From contig JANOHV010000049.1 of the NCBI GenBank assembly GCA_031406795.1, positions 1 to 19,296 on the forward strand: DNA of 19,296 bases. The letters are read 5' to 3'. The notes under the pieces were generated by a model that did not search any database, was not told where the DNA came from, and saw only the letters and a program-made list of their open reading frames with translations. Below, piece after piece: positions 1 through 7,495 of this stretch (its first letter is position 1; every line of letters starts with the position of its first letter). Both the position numbers and the translations under genes were made by a program. Source of the stretch: DATDCY01 sp031406795 [NCBI: Candidatus Rokuibacteriota bacterium] (GTDB lineage Bacteria; JAUVQV01).

Positions 1-1
1 G

Positions 2-202
2 ATGTTCCTGCTCTCCGAGTCCTGCACCGGCCACACCAACGGCGAGACGGTCGCCGAGATCACCGTGGCCACCTGTTGGGACGCCGACCGGTTGGACCTT
101 GCGCGTGTCGGCAAGATACCCCGCCCGGAGCGTCTCTGCACAGCTGCCGCCCGCGACCCCGTGATCATCGCTTGGGCCTGTAGCAGGAGCCAGGGTCGAT
201 GA
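2..202 (+). CDS. C-terminal part of an HD-domain-like uncharacterised protein (5' truncated)
   Basis: An open frame enters from the left edge and stops at 200-202; the first ATG (2-4) is probably internal. Visible residues include TCWDADRLDLARVG (about 28-41) and then RPERLCTAAARDP. I recognise this pattern from a family of uncharacterised bacterial HD-type phosphohydrolase-like proteins, in which CWDADRLDLGRVG lies near the C-terminus and its Asp is a likely metal ligand. The N-terminal HD metal-binding part lies outside the window, so catalytic completeness cannot be judged. The family assignment is from memory of the motif; the substrate is unknown. The gene is followed by about 120 bp without a clear gene before the rubredoxin. 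Confidence 0.6.
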   Translation: MFLLSESCTGHTNGETVAEITVATCWDADRLDLARVGKIPRPERLCTAAARDPVIIAWACSRSQGR

Positions 203-325
203 TGGTCAGCGACATCATGGCCGGCTAAGCCTTGTACAACGTGCAGTCGCATCCACAGCAGCCGTGGTGCATCGAAACAAAAATGTTCAGGCCGCGAAGC
301 AATCATCGACGAAAGGAAACCGATC

Positions 326-490
326 ATGTGGCGATGCCAAGGACATAACTGCGGGTACACTTACGATCCAGCCAAGGGGGATAAACGGGGTAAAATCCCG
401 CCCGGGGTCGCCTTCGAGGACCTCCCTGAGAATTGGAAGTGCCCATGCTGCGGTGCCAGCAAGAAGATGTTCAAGAAGATCGACGGCTGA
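326..490 (+). CDS. Rubredoxin (54 aa) with CX4C first metal loop
   Basis: This is a small cytoplasmic one-electron carrier with a single iron held by four cysteines. The reading [20 protein letters not shown] begins at 326, followed by [23 protein letters not shown] and a short basic end. The order Cys-loop, GYTYDP, PPG..FEDLP..W.CP.CG, K..F is diagnostic of rubredoxin, and 54 residues is the usual length. The second metal loop is the normal CPxCG (C41, C44), but the first is C4-X4-C9 rather than CX2C. AAGGAAA lies about 8-12 nt before the ATG as ribosome-binding site. In rubredoxin biology such proteins feed electrons to superoxide reductase, rubrerythrin or flavodiiron oxygen reductases; no partner gene is visible here. 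It converges with the candidate selenoprotein gene at 575-754. Confidence 0.88.
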   Translation: MWRCQGHNCGYTYDPAKGDKRGKIPPGVAFEDLPENWKCPCCGASKKMFKKIDG

Positions 491-574
491 TTTCTCCGTC
501 CTCGTCAGCGGTAGTCGCCCGCGCCCCCGTCGCTCACCCCGGCGGGTCCTTCACCCTGACCGGGTGGGGCAGCT

Positions 575-754
575 TCACCTTACGGCCGCAATCAATCCCA
601 CGAACGCACCGAGCAGCACCATGACCATGGGCTGGCAGGTGATCGCTCAGCCGCTGCCGGCATAACGCGAGAGGAGAGAAACCGTCAAACCAATAGCCGC
701 ACCTGCAGATATGCCAACGACCGCCTTGAGCACAACCTTTGGCTTGTTGTTCAT
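575..754 (-). CDS. Candidate small two-helix membrane selenoprotein, in-frame TGA at codon 36
   Basis: Reading TGA as selenocysteine (U) gives 59 residues. The N-terminus is MNNKPKVVLKAVV, followed by a Gly/Ala-rich membrane helix (about 8-28), then SRYAGSG-U-AITCQP, then a second helix from MVMVLLGAFVGL to the AAVR terminus and a TGA stop (575-577). The internal TGA is at 647-649, between the two helices, and forms U-X3-C with Cys40. The layout of two short helices separated by a Cys-containing GxG..C..P loop resembles small DUF6132-like membrane proteins; that match is from memory and uncertain. The hairpin at 614-634 is a good bacterial SECIS. Selenocysteine use is supported independently by the TGA in selD in this window. 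No convincing Shine-Dalgarno precedes the ATG at 754. The alternative is a TGA-broken pseudogene, but the reading frame beyond the TGA stays clean and hydrophobic. Confidence 0.6.
614..634 (-). promoter_or_regulatory. Bacterial SECIS-like hairpin after TGA 647-649
   Basis: On the minus strand, 12 nt after the TGA, CAGCCCAU pairs with AUGG-U-GCUG. This gives eight base pairs with one bulged U on the 3' side and a GGUC tetraloop closed by U-A. The loop begins 20 nt after the TGA. The E. coli fdhF SECIS, the SelB-binding element, also has a GGUC apical loop and a single bulged U, there on the 5' side, at a similar distance. Pairing was checked by hand only. Confidence 0.65.
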
Positions 755-907
755 ATTGTTTGATAGGATGCGAGGTAGGACTCGACGTTTCATCCGGGCA
801 CGGCTCCCCCATCCAGATGATCTTGAGGGACGCGCACCTCTCCCAGCCTCACATCAACGCTCATCCGGACCATGAAGCCTAACTGCTTGTTTTTCCTTCG
901 AAAGAAC

Positions 908-984
<77 letters not shown>

Positions 985-1067
985 TTTTCAGCGATTCTCG
1001 GCTGATTGTACACGCTTCAACGCACCGGACCTACCCCAGCGGCGGTGCAGGCGCGAAGCGGTCTCGT

Positions 1068-1706
1068 TCAGAAGGCATACGCAAGCGACACCAACGCTGA
1101 AACGTCCCCCGTGTCGAAGAACCATTCCACGCCGATCCCGGCAAGTAGCAACTCGTTCAACCAGCCATTCAGCGACAAGCCCGCCGACAGATCGCCGCCG
1201 TACGCCTTCTTGAAGCTTTCGTGATAGGTCGCACCAAGAAGCAGGGAAATATTCCTGCGAACATTGATCTCGGCGCCACCGCCAAATTGAAACATGAGGT
1301 GCTCGTCGGCGAAGGTGGGTCTGCCGTCGACGATCGTGTCGGCCAAGGCGTTCGAGACCCCAACCCTCAGGAAAGGGTCTGCCGTCCGCCTCGGCAAGAC
1401 GTGGCAGGTGAGGCCGATCCCGTATTCGGAGCTCTTGAATTTCACGTGCCTTGCTCCATGGGTGTCGGGTTCGTCGCCCTCCAGCATCGCCTGCTGATGA
1501 AAGGCGTCGAGATCGAAGTTCTTGTTGACCGGAAGACGGACCCTGGCGCTGAAGTCCAGACTGTTCCGATCGATGGTGACATCGCCCACCCAGGTCGTGC
1601 CGATGCCGATGCCGAAATGGCGTCTGCCCAGCGATTCCGCGCCGGCGGGTGAAACGACGACGAACCCCGAGAGCAATGCTGCAAGGACGGCTGCTTTTCT
1701 CTTCAT
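1068..1706 (-). CDS. Outer-membrane beta-barrel protein, uncharacterised (212 aa)
   Basis: The protein starts MKRKAAVLAALLSGFVVVSP with likely signal-peptidase cleavage after AGA at residues 21-23, so it is exported. The mature part consists of alternating hydrophobic/polar strands rich in Gly and aromatic residues (FGIGIGTTWVGD, LDFSARVRLPV, EYGIGLTCHVLP, FQFGGGAEINV, ISLLLGATYHESF, LLAGIGVEWFF), and it ends VSLAYAF with a C-terminal Phe. That is the classic BAM-recognised end of an outer-membrane barrel. About 190 mature residues would fit an eight-stranded barrel of the OmpA/OmpW size class. No substrate or enzymatic motif is visible. It lies just upstream of tRNA-Arg on the same strand and downstream of the small gene at 1761-1964. 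The ribosome-binding site is weak. Confidence 0.78.
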   Translation of the reverse strand: MKRKAAVLAALLSGFVVVSPAGAESLGRRHFGIGIGTTWVGDVTIDRNSLDFSARVRLPVNKNFDLDAFHQQAMLEGDEPDTHGARHVKFKSSEYGIGLTCHVLPRRTADPFLRVGVSNALADTIVDGRPTFADEHLMFQFGGGAEINVRRNISLLLGATYHESFKKAYGGDLSAGLSLNGWLNELLLAGIGVEWFFDTGDVSALVSLAYAF

Positions 1707-1760
1707 TGCCGTTCGCCTGCCCCGGCGGTGACGGACCCGCCGGTGCTGCGTGTTCTCCCG

Positions 1761-1964
1761 TCAGTTATCTTCCGGCTCCGGCGCCAGCTTGTAGCGGGTG
1801 ATGATTTCCTGCGCCAGCATCGCCGTCCCCTGCCGCATCATCACCTGCTCGCGCTGTTCCGCATCGAGGTTCTCGGGTTCGAGCTTCTCGTTCGCCACGC
1901 GCACGGCGAGTTTGACGTAGGTGAGATACTGGTAGAGCGACTCGCGCGAGAGTTCTTCGGTCAT
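1761..1964 (-). CDS. Small helical protein of unknown function (67 aa)
   Basis: The protein begins MTEELSRESLYQYLTYVKLA and continues with amphipathic helical sequence (VRVANEKLEPENLDAEQREQ, then VMMRQGTAMLAQEIITRYKL) and an acidic PEPEDN tail. There is no signal peptide, cysteine or recognisable catalytic motif; it looks like a soluble helical protein. A strong ribosome-binding site (GAGGAG, 7 nt before the ATG) makes it a credible gene despite its size. On the same strand, TTGACT (2014-2019) and a CACTAT box 17 nt further on could be its promoter. It is 54 bp upstream of the barrel gene and may be co-transcribed with it. I do not recognise the family. Confidence 0.65.
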   Translation of the reverse strand: MTEELSRESLYQYLTYVKLAVRVANEKLEPENLDAEQREQVMMRQGTAMLAQEIITRYKLAPEPEDN

Positions 1965-2063
1965 TTCCGGCTCCTCTGTAAGTTGTCCCGATAGTGAACG
2001 AGGAAGCGGCGGGAGTCAATTCCGGCAACCTCCCGTCGTCGGAGGGCGCGCCGCGCCCGGCTT

Positions 2064-2092
2064 TTGTCAATTCCGGCGAGTTGGGGTAAATT
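2064..2092 (+). promoter_or_regulatory. Sigma70-like promoter for the TPR/cNBD gene
   Basis: TTGTCA (2064-2069), a 17-bp spacer and TAAATT (2087-2092) place a transcription start near 2099, about 58 nt before the GTG start at 2157. The 12-mer GTCAATTCCGGC at 2066-2077 recurs at 2015-2026, overlapping the possible -35 of the divergent gene. Confidence 0.5.
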
Positions 2093-2156
2093 CGCAGCGC
2101 CCGGCGAGCGGATGCTCCGGGGCGTGGCAACCGGAAAGAGGCGGGAGGAGTTCGAC

Positions 2157-3818
2157 GTGACGGTCGGCGGTGCGGCGCGGGCGAGGAGCCTGCTGGAATC
2201 CGGCCGCTACAAGGAGGCGGGAGAGCTGTTCGTCGCCGCGGGCGAGTTGGCCTCGGCGGCCCGCTCCTTCGTGGGCGCGAAGGATTACTTCCGGGCGGCG
2301 GTCTGCTACGAGAAGGCGCGCAAACCGCTGGACGCGGCGCGGCTCTACCAGCAAATCCGTCACTGGAGCAAGGCCGCCGAGTTGTACGCCGTGGCGGGCG
2401 ACACGCTCCGGGCGGAATTCGCCCGGGAACAGCTGGAGAAGGAGCAGGAGGGGCTGGGGCACTCCCGCACTCCGGCCACGGCCTGGGCCCACACGCCCCT
2501 CAGCACCGCGGCGTCGCACGCGGCTCCGGCGGCCGCCGCGCCGTCGCCCGCCTCGCAGCGGGGCCCCGAGGTGACGTGGCCGACCGGGGAACTCTGGCGG
2601 GCGATCCGTGACGGCGACACCGGCGCCGCCGTCGAGCGCTACCTTCACGGTGGCCGCTCGGGCTGGGAGCTCATCGCCGAGGCCGGGTCCGGCGAGGTGC
2701 TCAAGGCGCTCGCGGAAACCCTGCTCCAGGCGCGCGACCACGCGGTGGCCGCCGAGGCGTTCCACAAGGCCGGGGAGCTGCTGCGATCCGCCCAGTGCCT
2801 GAGCCTCGCCGGCGTCAACGAGGAAGCGGCGCACCTCTTCTACAATCTCGGGCAGAAAGCGCTGGCCGCCCAGCACTTCGAGAAGGCCCAGGCCTGGGAG
2901 CAGGCCGCCGCCGTCTATCTGCAGGAATCGCTGTTCCTGGACGCGGCGCGCTGCCACGAGAAGGACGACGACCCGGTGCGCGCCGCCGCGATGTACCTCA
3001 AGGCGCGCAAGCTCGACCTCGCGCTGCCGCTGCTGCAGTCGGTGCCGCCGACGCACCGCGGCTACGCGGCCTGCCGGCTGCTGGCGGGCAAGATCCTCTT
3101 CCAGAAGGGCCAGAAGGAGCTTGCCGTCTCCCTGCTCTCGCCCCTGCTCGAGTCCCCTCCCCGGACCGAGGAGGACCTCGAGTCGTACTATCAGGCCGCC
3201 ACGCTGATGGAGATGGGCGGCGCCACCGAGCGGGCGCGGGACGCCTATCTGCTGCTTCAGGAAACCCGTTTCGGCTACAAGGACGTCACCGAACGCCTGC
3301 AGCGGGGGCCGTCGGCCGAGCCCCCCGGCGCTCCCCTGGCCGCCCCGGCGCCGTCGGAGGGCGCCGCCCCGCCGCCGGCGATGGACCTCGCGCCGCTGCG
3401 CGACTGCAGCCTCTTCAACCGGTTGGGCAACGAGGAACTCCGGCGCCTCTGGACGATCGGCAGGACGGGAGAGTGCAAGCCGGGCAAGGTGATCCTGAAG
3501 GCGGGCGAGGTTGCGGCGGGCCTGATGGTGGTGCTCTCGGGGGGGATCACGATCACCCCCGACCCGGCGAACCCGATCATGGCCTCGGGCTTCCTGGGGC
3601 CGGGGGACTACGTGGGGTTGGGCAGCCTGTTCAACGGGCCGCCGCTGGCCAACGCGCTGGTCGCGCAGAAGGGCACCCGCCTGCTCGTGCTGCCGCCGGA
3701 GCCGCTGGAAGCCCTGCTGACGGCGGAGCCGGAACTGGGAGCGCGCTTCTACCGCTCCGTCGCGGAACACCTCGTCCAGACGCTGATGGCCGGGAAGTCG
3801 AGCCCGACCCGGACGTAG
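2157..3818 (+). CDS. Helical-repeat (TPR-like) protein with C-terminal degenerate cyclic-nucleotide-binding domain (553 aa)
   Basis: GTG at 2157 is chosen because GGAGGAG lies 6 nt before it; an ATG at 2112 is an in-frame alternative without such a site. Residues 5-98 are short helical pairs of TPR/coatomer type (SGRYKEAGELFVAAGELASA, AKDYFRAAVCYEKARKPLDA). Residues 103-138 are an Ala/Pro/Ser linker. Residues 145-380 are further helical repeats. A second Pro/Ala linker (383-408) leads to a cyclic-nucleotide-binding beta-barrel fold (about 411-543: LFNRLGNEELRRL, ILKAGEVAAGLMVVLSGGI, GPGDYVGLGSLFNGPPLANA). The phosphate-binding cassette lacks the Glu and Arg needed to bind cNMP, so the domain is more likely a structural or protein-binding module. 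There is no signal peptide or membrane helix, so it is probably a cytoplasmic scaffold. It converges on tRNA-Pro. Confidence 0.8.
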   Translation: MTVGGAARARSLLESGRYKEAGELFVAAGELASAARSFVGAKDYFRAAVCYEKARKPLDAARLYQQIRHWSKAAELYAVAGDTLRAEFAREQLEKEQEGLGHSRTPATAWAHTPLSTAASHAAPAAAAPSPASQRGPEVTWPTGELWRAIRDGDTGAAVERYLHGGRSGWELIAEAGSGEVLKALAETLLQARDHAVAAEAFHKAGELLRSAQCLSLAGVNEEAAHLFYNLGQKALAAQHFEKAQAWEQAAAVYLQESLFLDAARCHEKDDDPVRAAAMYLKARKLDLALPLLQSVPPTHRGYAACRLLAGKILFQKGQKELAVSLLSPLLESPPRTEEDLESYYQAATLMEMGGATERARDAYLLLQETRFGYKDVTERLQRGPSAEPPGAPLAAPAPSEGAAPPPAMDLAPLRDCSLFNRLGNEELRRLWTIGRTGECKPGKVILKAGEVAAGLMVVLSGGITITPDPANPIMASGFLGPGDYVGLGSLFNGPPLANALVAQKGTRLLVLPPEPLEALLTAEPELGARFYRSVAEHLVQTLMAGKSSPTRT

Positions 3819-3866
3819 CCGGGAGGCGGCCGGGACTCAGCCGCGAGAACCGGGGGCGGGAAGAAC

Positions 3867-3933
<67 letters not shown>

Positions 3934-3943
<10 letters not shown>

Positions 3944-4542
3944 ACATCCGTGCCGAGCAATCGTACCATCTTCGGGGCCAGGAGCCGCAACGCGCGCCCC
4001 CGGTGGCTGACGGCGGCCTTCTGCGCCGGGTCCAGTTCGGCCATCGTCCGTCCGTCGGGGAGCAGGAAGACCGGGTCGTAGCCGAAGCCCCCCGTGCCCC
4101 GCGGCGCCAGGGCGATCGCCCCTTCGCAGGCGCCTTCCGCGGACTCCTCGCGCCCGTCCGGCAGGGCGAACACCGCCGCGCAGACGAAGCGGGCGGCGCG
4201 CTGTCCCGGCGGGACGTGCGCCAGCTCGTCCAGGAGCTTCTCGCACCGGGCGCGATCGTCGCCCGCGGCGTAGCGCGCCGAGAAGATGCCCGGCGCGCCC
4301 CCGAGCGCGTCGACCGCGAGCCCCGAGTCCTCGCCGAGCGTCGGCAGCCCGGAGCCGGCCGCACCCGCCCGGGCCTTGATCCGCGCGTTTTCGACAAAGG
4401 TCGTCCCCGTCTCCTCGGGCGAGAGCAGCCCGGGGAAATCGTCGAACGTCAGCACCTCGAAGCGCGCGCCGGTCAGATCGCCGAGGATCGCGGCCAGCTC
4501 CGCGGCTTTCTTGCGGTTGCCCGAGGCCAACAGAAGCCGCAT
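3934..4542 (-). CDS. rdgB: RdgB/HAM1-family non-canonical purine NTP pyrophosphatase (XTP/dITP diphosphatase)
   Basis: The enzyme hydrolyses ITP, dITP and XTP to monophosphates plus pyrophosphate, keeping deaminated purines out of nucleic acids; it is cytoplasmic. Visible family motifs are the N-terminal LLLASGNRKKAAEL nucleotide-binding segment, TFVENARIKARAG, GEDSGLAVDALGGAPGIFSA, the GTGGFGYDPVF substrate loop and AELDPAQKAAVSHRGRAL near the C-terminus. At 202 residues it has the normal length. It starts 12 nt after the rph stop, and the rph-rdgB order is common in bacteria, so the two are probably one transcript. Only a weak GGGG precedes the ATG, so translation may be coupled to rph. Its last codons and stop lie inside the tRNA-Pro gene. 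Confidence 0.95.
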
Positions 4543-4554
4543 CGGCGCCCCGCG

Positions 4555-5292
4555 CTACTTCTTGCCGATGACGATGGAACCGAGCGCCTCGGCCTGCAGC
4601 GCGATCAGGTCGTGGATGCCGCCGCGCGCCGCCGCGCCCAGTTCCTCGAGCCGGTGCCAGGAGAAGGGGGCGCCCTCGGCCGTGCCCTGGATCTCGACGA
4701 GTTTGCCGCCGCCGGTCATCACGACGTTCATGTCGACCTCGGCGCGCGAGTCCTCCTGGTAGCACAGATCCAGCAGCACCGCGCCGTCCACCACGCCGAC
4801 GCTCACCGCCGCGACGTGCTCGATCAGCGGCACGCGGGCGATCTTGCCGGCGGCGCGCAGCTTCTCGAAGGCCAGCGCGAGCGCGACGAAGGCGCCGGTG
4901 ATCGACGCGGTGCGCGTGCCGCCGTCGGCCTCGAGCACGTCGCAGTCGACCCAGACGGTGCGCTCGCCGAAGGCGCCGGTGTCCGTCACGGCGCGCAGCG
5001 AGCGGCCGATCAGCCGCTGGATCTCGTGGGTGCGCCCGCCGATCTTCCCCGCGCTCGACTCGCGCTGCATGCGCGTGTTGGTCGCGCGCGGCAGCATCGA
5101 GTACTCGGCCGTGACCCAGCCCTTGCCGGTGTTGCGCAGGAAAGGGGGCACTTTCTCTTCGATGCTCGCCGCGCACAGGACCGTCGTGCCCCCCACGCTG
5201 ATCAGGGCCGAGCCCTCCGCATTGCGCTGGAACCCCGTCTGGATCTTCACGGGGCGCAGCCCGCTCGGTTCGCGTCCGTCACATCGCTTCAT
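4555..5292 (-). CDS. rph: Ribonuclease PH
   Basis: This is a phosphorolytic 3'-to-5' exoribonuclease that trims tRNA 3' ends and works as a hexameric ring. The start [14 protein letters not shown] (ATG 5292) is chosen over an upstream in-frame ATG because GAGGAG sits just before it and because RNase PH proteins begin with an R..GR...LRP segment. Further signatures are [51 protein letters not shown] with the phosphate-binding Arg residues, and [20 protein letters not shown]. Length is 245 residues, normal for the family. It is the first gene of an apparent rph-rdgB-tRNA-Pro unit. A TATCAT box (minus strand, 5321-5326) is a plausible -10. Confidence 0.96.
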   Translation of the reverse strand: MKRCDGREPSGLRPVKIQTGFQRNAEGSALISVGGTTVLCAASIEEKVPPFLRNTGKGWVTAEYSMLPRATNTRMQRESSAGKIGGRTHEIQRLIGRSLRAVTDTGAFGERTVWVDCDVLEADGGTRTASITGAFVALALAFEKLRAAGKIARVPLIEHVAAVSVGVVDGAVLLDLCYQEDSRAEVDMNVVMTGGGKLVEIQGTAEGAPFSWHRLEELGAAARGGIHDLIALQAEALGSIVIGKK

Positions 5293-5320
5293 GTCCACTC
5301 CTCGTTGTCGGTAGGCGCGC

Positions 5321-5326
5321 ATGATA
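5321..5326 (-). promoter_or_regulatory. Possible -10 box for rph
   Basis: The minus strand reads TATCAT about 28 nt before the rph ATG, with only a poor -35 (TTTCCT region) upstream. It would give a short leader containing the GAGGAG ribosome-binding site. It faces away from the mtgA promoter candidate. Confidence 0.35.
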
Positions 5327-5377
5327 CCCCATCGCTGCGGGCGAGGAAACCGGCCCACGCGCGGACTGCCCGCCGGA

Positions 5378-5406
5378 TTGACTTTCGCCCGCGTCGGCGG
5401 TAGAGC
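5378..5406 (+). promoter_or_regulatory. Possible sigma70-like promoter for mtgA
   Basis: TTGACT (5378-5383), 17 bp and TAGAGC (5401-5406), a weak -10, would start transcription near 5413, about 20 nt before the GTG start. The spacing is ideal but the -10 matches poorly. Confidence 0.35.
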
Positions 5407-5432
5407 TTGCCCATGCCCTCGCCGGAGATCCC

Positions 5433-6146
5433 GTGGTTCGGCGCGCCGCGCTGAAGAAGCTCCGGCGGTGGCTCCTGCGCGCCGCCCTCGTGCTGGCGGC
5501 CCTGCTGGCGCTCTATGAGGGCGCGATCTTCACGCGGATCCTCTGGTGGCGCACGCACAACCCGACGGACACCGCCTTCATGCGCGCCCGGCTGGGCGAG
5601 CTGCGCAAGAAGGACCCGCGGGCGACGCTGACCCAGGTCTGGGTGCCCTACGAGCGCATCTCGCCGCAGCTCAAGCGCGCCGTCGTGGCCGCCGAGGACG
5701 CCAAGTTCCTGGCGCACGAAGGCTTCGACTGGGAGGGGATCCAGGAGGCCTACGAGAAGAACACCCGGCGCGGCCGGGTCGTGGCGGGCGGCTCGACGAT
5801 CAGCCAGCAGCTCGCGAAGAACCTCTTTCTCTCCCGGGCGCGCACGCCCTGGCGCAAGGGCGAGGAGGCGCTGATCACGGTGATGCTCGAAACCGCGCTC
5901 GAGAAGCGGCGTATTCTCGAGCTGTACCTGAACCTGATCGAATGGGGCGAGCGCACCTTCGGCGCGGAGGCGGCCGCGCGCCGGCACTTCGGCGTCGGCG
6001 CCGCGGATCTCGACACCGGGCAGGCCGCGCGCCTGGCGGCGATGGTGCCGAACCCCCGGTACTACGAGCGGCGCGGGGTGACGCCGTTTCTGGCGCGCCA
6101 GAGCGCGGTCATCCGCGCCCGCATGCCCCAGGTGCGCGTCCCGTGA
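5433..6146 (+). CDS. mtgA: Monofunctional peptidoglycan glycosyltransferase
   Basis: This enzyme polymerises lipid II into glycan strands at the outer face of the inner membrane (GT51 family, without a transpeptidase domain). A basic N-terminus ([12 protein letters not shown]) is followed by one membrane helix (about 13-32). The GT51 motifs are present: [15 protein letters not shown] with catalytic Glu88, [16 protein letters not shown] (119-134), [15 protein letters not shown] (158-172) and [12 protein letters not shown]. At 237 residues the length is typical for MtgA. The GTG start is supported by GGAG 6 nt upstream. It is divergent from rph and followed by the MFS gene on the same strand, which has its own promoter candidate. 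Confidence 0.95.
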   Translation: MVRRAALKKLRRWLLRAALVLAALLALYEGAIFTRILWWRTHNPTDTAFMRARLGELRKKDPRATLTQVWVPYERISPQLKRAVVAAEDAKFLAHEGFDWEGIQEAYEKNTRRGRVVAGGSTISQQLAKNLFLSRARTPWRKGEEALITVMLETALEKRRILELYLNLIEWGERTFGAEAAARRHFGVGAADLDTGQAARLAAMVPNPRYYERRGVTPFLARQSAVIRARMPQVRVP

Positions 6147-6175
6147 CGCCGGCCGCGGCGCGATCGCCGGGGAAC

Positions 6176-6203
6176 TTGACATCCGAAGACCGGTCGCGAT
6201 CAT
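6176..6203 (+). promoter_or_regulatory. Sigma70-like promoter for the MFS gene, near-leaderless
   Basis: A consensus TTGACA (6176-6181), 16 bp and GATCAT (6198-6203) would start transcription at about 6210, only about 5 nt before the ATG at 6215. No Shine-Dalgarno is present upstream of that ATG. Confidence 0.45.
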
Positions 6204-6214
6204 AGCGGATTTAG

Positions 6215-7495
6215 ATGGTGACTCAGGGGACGCCGGAGCGGGAGCTTCGGGAACTGCGTTTCGTCGTCGGGGCGCGCAGCCGCGTCGGCCGCTACACGCA
6301 GCGGGCGTGGTGGCGCTCCACCATCCTCGAGGGCGTCGTGCTCGGCGTGTTCATCCTCAACGAGTACGTCGCGAAAAAGACCCTCGGCGCCGGCGACGCC
6401 ATCCTCACGGCGCTGGTCATCGGGCCGACCGCGGCGCTGCTCTTCTCCGCGTGGTGGTCCGGCCTGCTCGACCGCCGCGAGAAATCCTCGACGTTCCTGG
6501 TCTTCGGCATGCTCGGGCGCCTCTCGCTGCTCTTCGTGGCGCTTGCCGGCTCCGCCGGTTCCTTCACCGCCGTCATCGCCGCGGCGACCTTTCTCTTCGG
6601 CGCCATCGTGCCGGCGTCCAACGCGCTGCTCCAGCGCAACTTCACGACGAGCGAGCGCGGCCGCGTCATCGGCCTCGGGATCGCGCTGCAGGCGCTCACG
6701 GCGATCGCGGTCTCGCTGCTGGTGGGCCGCCTGTACGACTGGCAGCCGCAGGCCTACCGGGCCGTCTATCCGCTCGCCGCGGTCTGCGGCTTCTTCTCCT
6801 GCCTGAGCCTCGCGCGGGTGCGCTTCCGCTCGCGCCCCGGCGAACCGTCCGAGCGCAGACTCTTCGGCGCCGGCGTGGGCGGCGCACTGGCCGGCGCGCT
6901 GCGGCGCCCCTTCGGCGGCGCATTGATCCTGCTGCGCGACGACCGCGGCTTCCGGCGCTACGAGATGGGGTTCATGGCCTACGGGCTGGCCTGGATGATG
7001 CTGCAGCCAACGATTCCGGTCTTTCTCGTCGAGAAGCTGCAGGTGGCCTACGCCGAGGTGGCCAACGCGCGCGGGCTGATCTACTTCGCGATGATCGCCG
7101 CGCTCTCGCACCCCTTCGGGCGGTTGCTCGACCGCGTCGGCCCGATCCGGGTCTCCCGGATCGCGTTCACGATCCTGGCGTTCTTCCCGCTACTGCTCGC
7201 CGCCGCCACCGGCGTCCGGATGGCCTATCTGGCCTTTCTCGTCTACGGCTGCGGCATGGCCGCGGTGAACCTGGGCTGGACCACCGGGCCGATCCACTTC
7301 GCGCGCGATCGCGACTCGGCGGGATACATGGGCGCGCACGTCGCGCTGGTCGGGGTGCGCGCCATCGTCGGCGGCCCCTTCGGCATCTGGCTCTACCGGG
7401 CCAGCGGCTCGCCGACGGCGACCTTCGCGCTGGCCTCGGCGCTCTTCCTCACCGGCTCGCTGATCATGGCCAGCGCTAACCGTGACGGTCGCTGA
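6215..7495 (+). CDS. Major facilitator superfamily transporter (426 aa)
   Basis: The polytopic inner-membrane protein has about twelve hydrophobic segments in two halves (for example residues 36-54, 62-81, 97-112, 117-136, 152-170, 184-200). They are separated by a charged central loop near 203-240 (RVRFRSRPGEPSERR). The MFS loop-2/3 signature is visible as GLLDRREK (83-90) and recurs in the second half as GRLLDRVGPIR. No family-specific substrate motif is recognisable, so solute and direction are unknown. ATG 6215 is taken because the candidate promoter ends just before it; no ribosome-binding site supports it or a nearby alternative. The TGA stop falls at the beginning of a dispersed repeat (7490-7630). 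No clear operon partner is present. Confidence 0.85.
   Translation: MVTQGTPERELRELRFVVGARSRVGRYTQRAWWRSTILEGVVLGVFILNEYVAKKTLGAGDAILTALVIGPTAALLFSAWWSGLLDRREKSSTFLVFGMLGRLSLLFVALAGSAGSFTAVIAAATFLFGAIVPASNALLQRNFTTSERGRVIGLGIALQALTAIAVSLLVGRLYDWQPQAYRAVYPLAAVCGFFSCLSLARVRFRSRPGEPSERRLFGAGVGGALAGALRRPFGGALILLRDDRGFRRYEMGFMAYGLAWMMLQPTIPVFLVEKLQVAYAEVANARGLIYFAMIAALSHPFGRLLDRVGPIRVSRIAFTILAFFPLLLAAATGVRMAYLAFLVYGCGMAAVNLGWTTGPIHFARDRDSAGYMGAHVALVGVRAIVGGPFGIWLYRASGSPTATFALASALFLTGSLIMASANRDGR

Noticed and set aside
540-575. CACCC-TGACC-GGGTG stem between the convergent rubredoxin and selenoprotein genes, considered as a bidirectional terminator
   Set aside because: The stem has only five base pairs and there is no T-run on either strand.
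264-665. A 133-codon plus-strand frame covering the rubredoxin
   Set aside because: It is out of frame with the rubredoxin signature, has no ribosome-binding site and has no recognisable motif.
534-812. A 92-codon minus-strand frame overlapping the candidate selenoprotein
   Set aside because: Its translation has no hydrophobic or family pattern, whereas the alternative frame gives two clean membrane helices and a SECIS.
2067-3770. A 567-codon minus-strand frame opposite the TPR/cNBD gene
   Set aside because: It is Arg/Gln/Leu-rich low-complexity translation, antisense to a gene with a strong ribosome-binding site, promoter and helical repeats.
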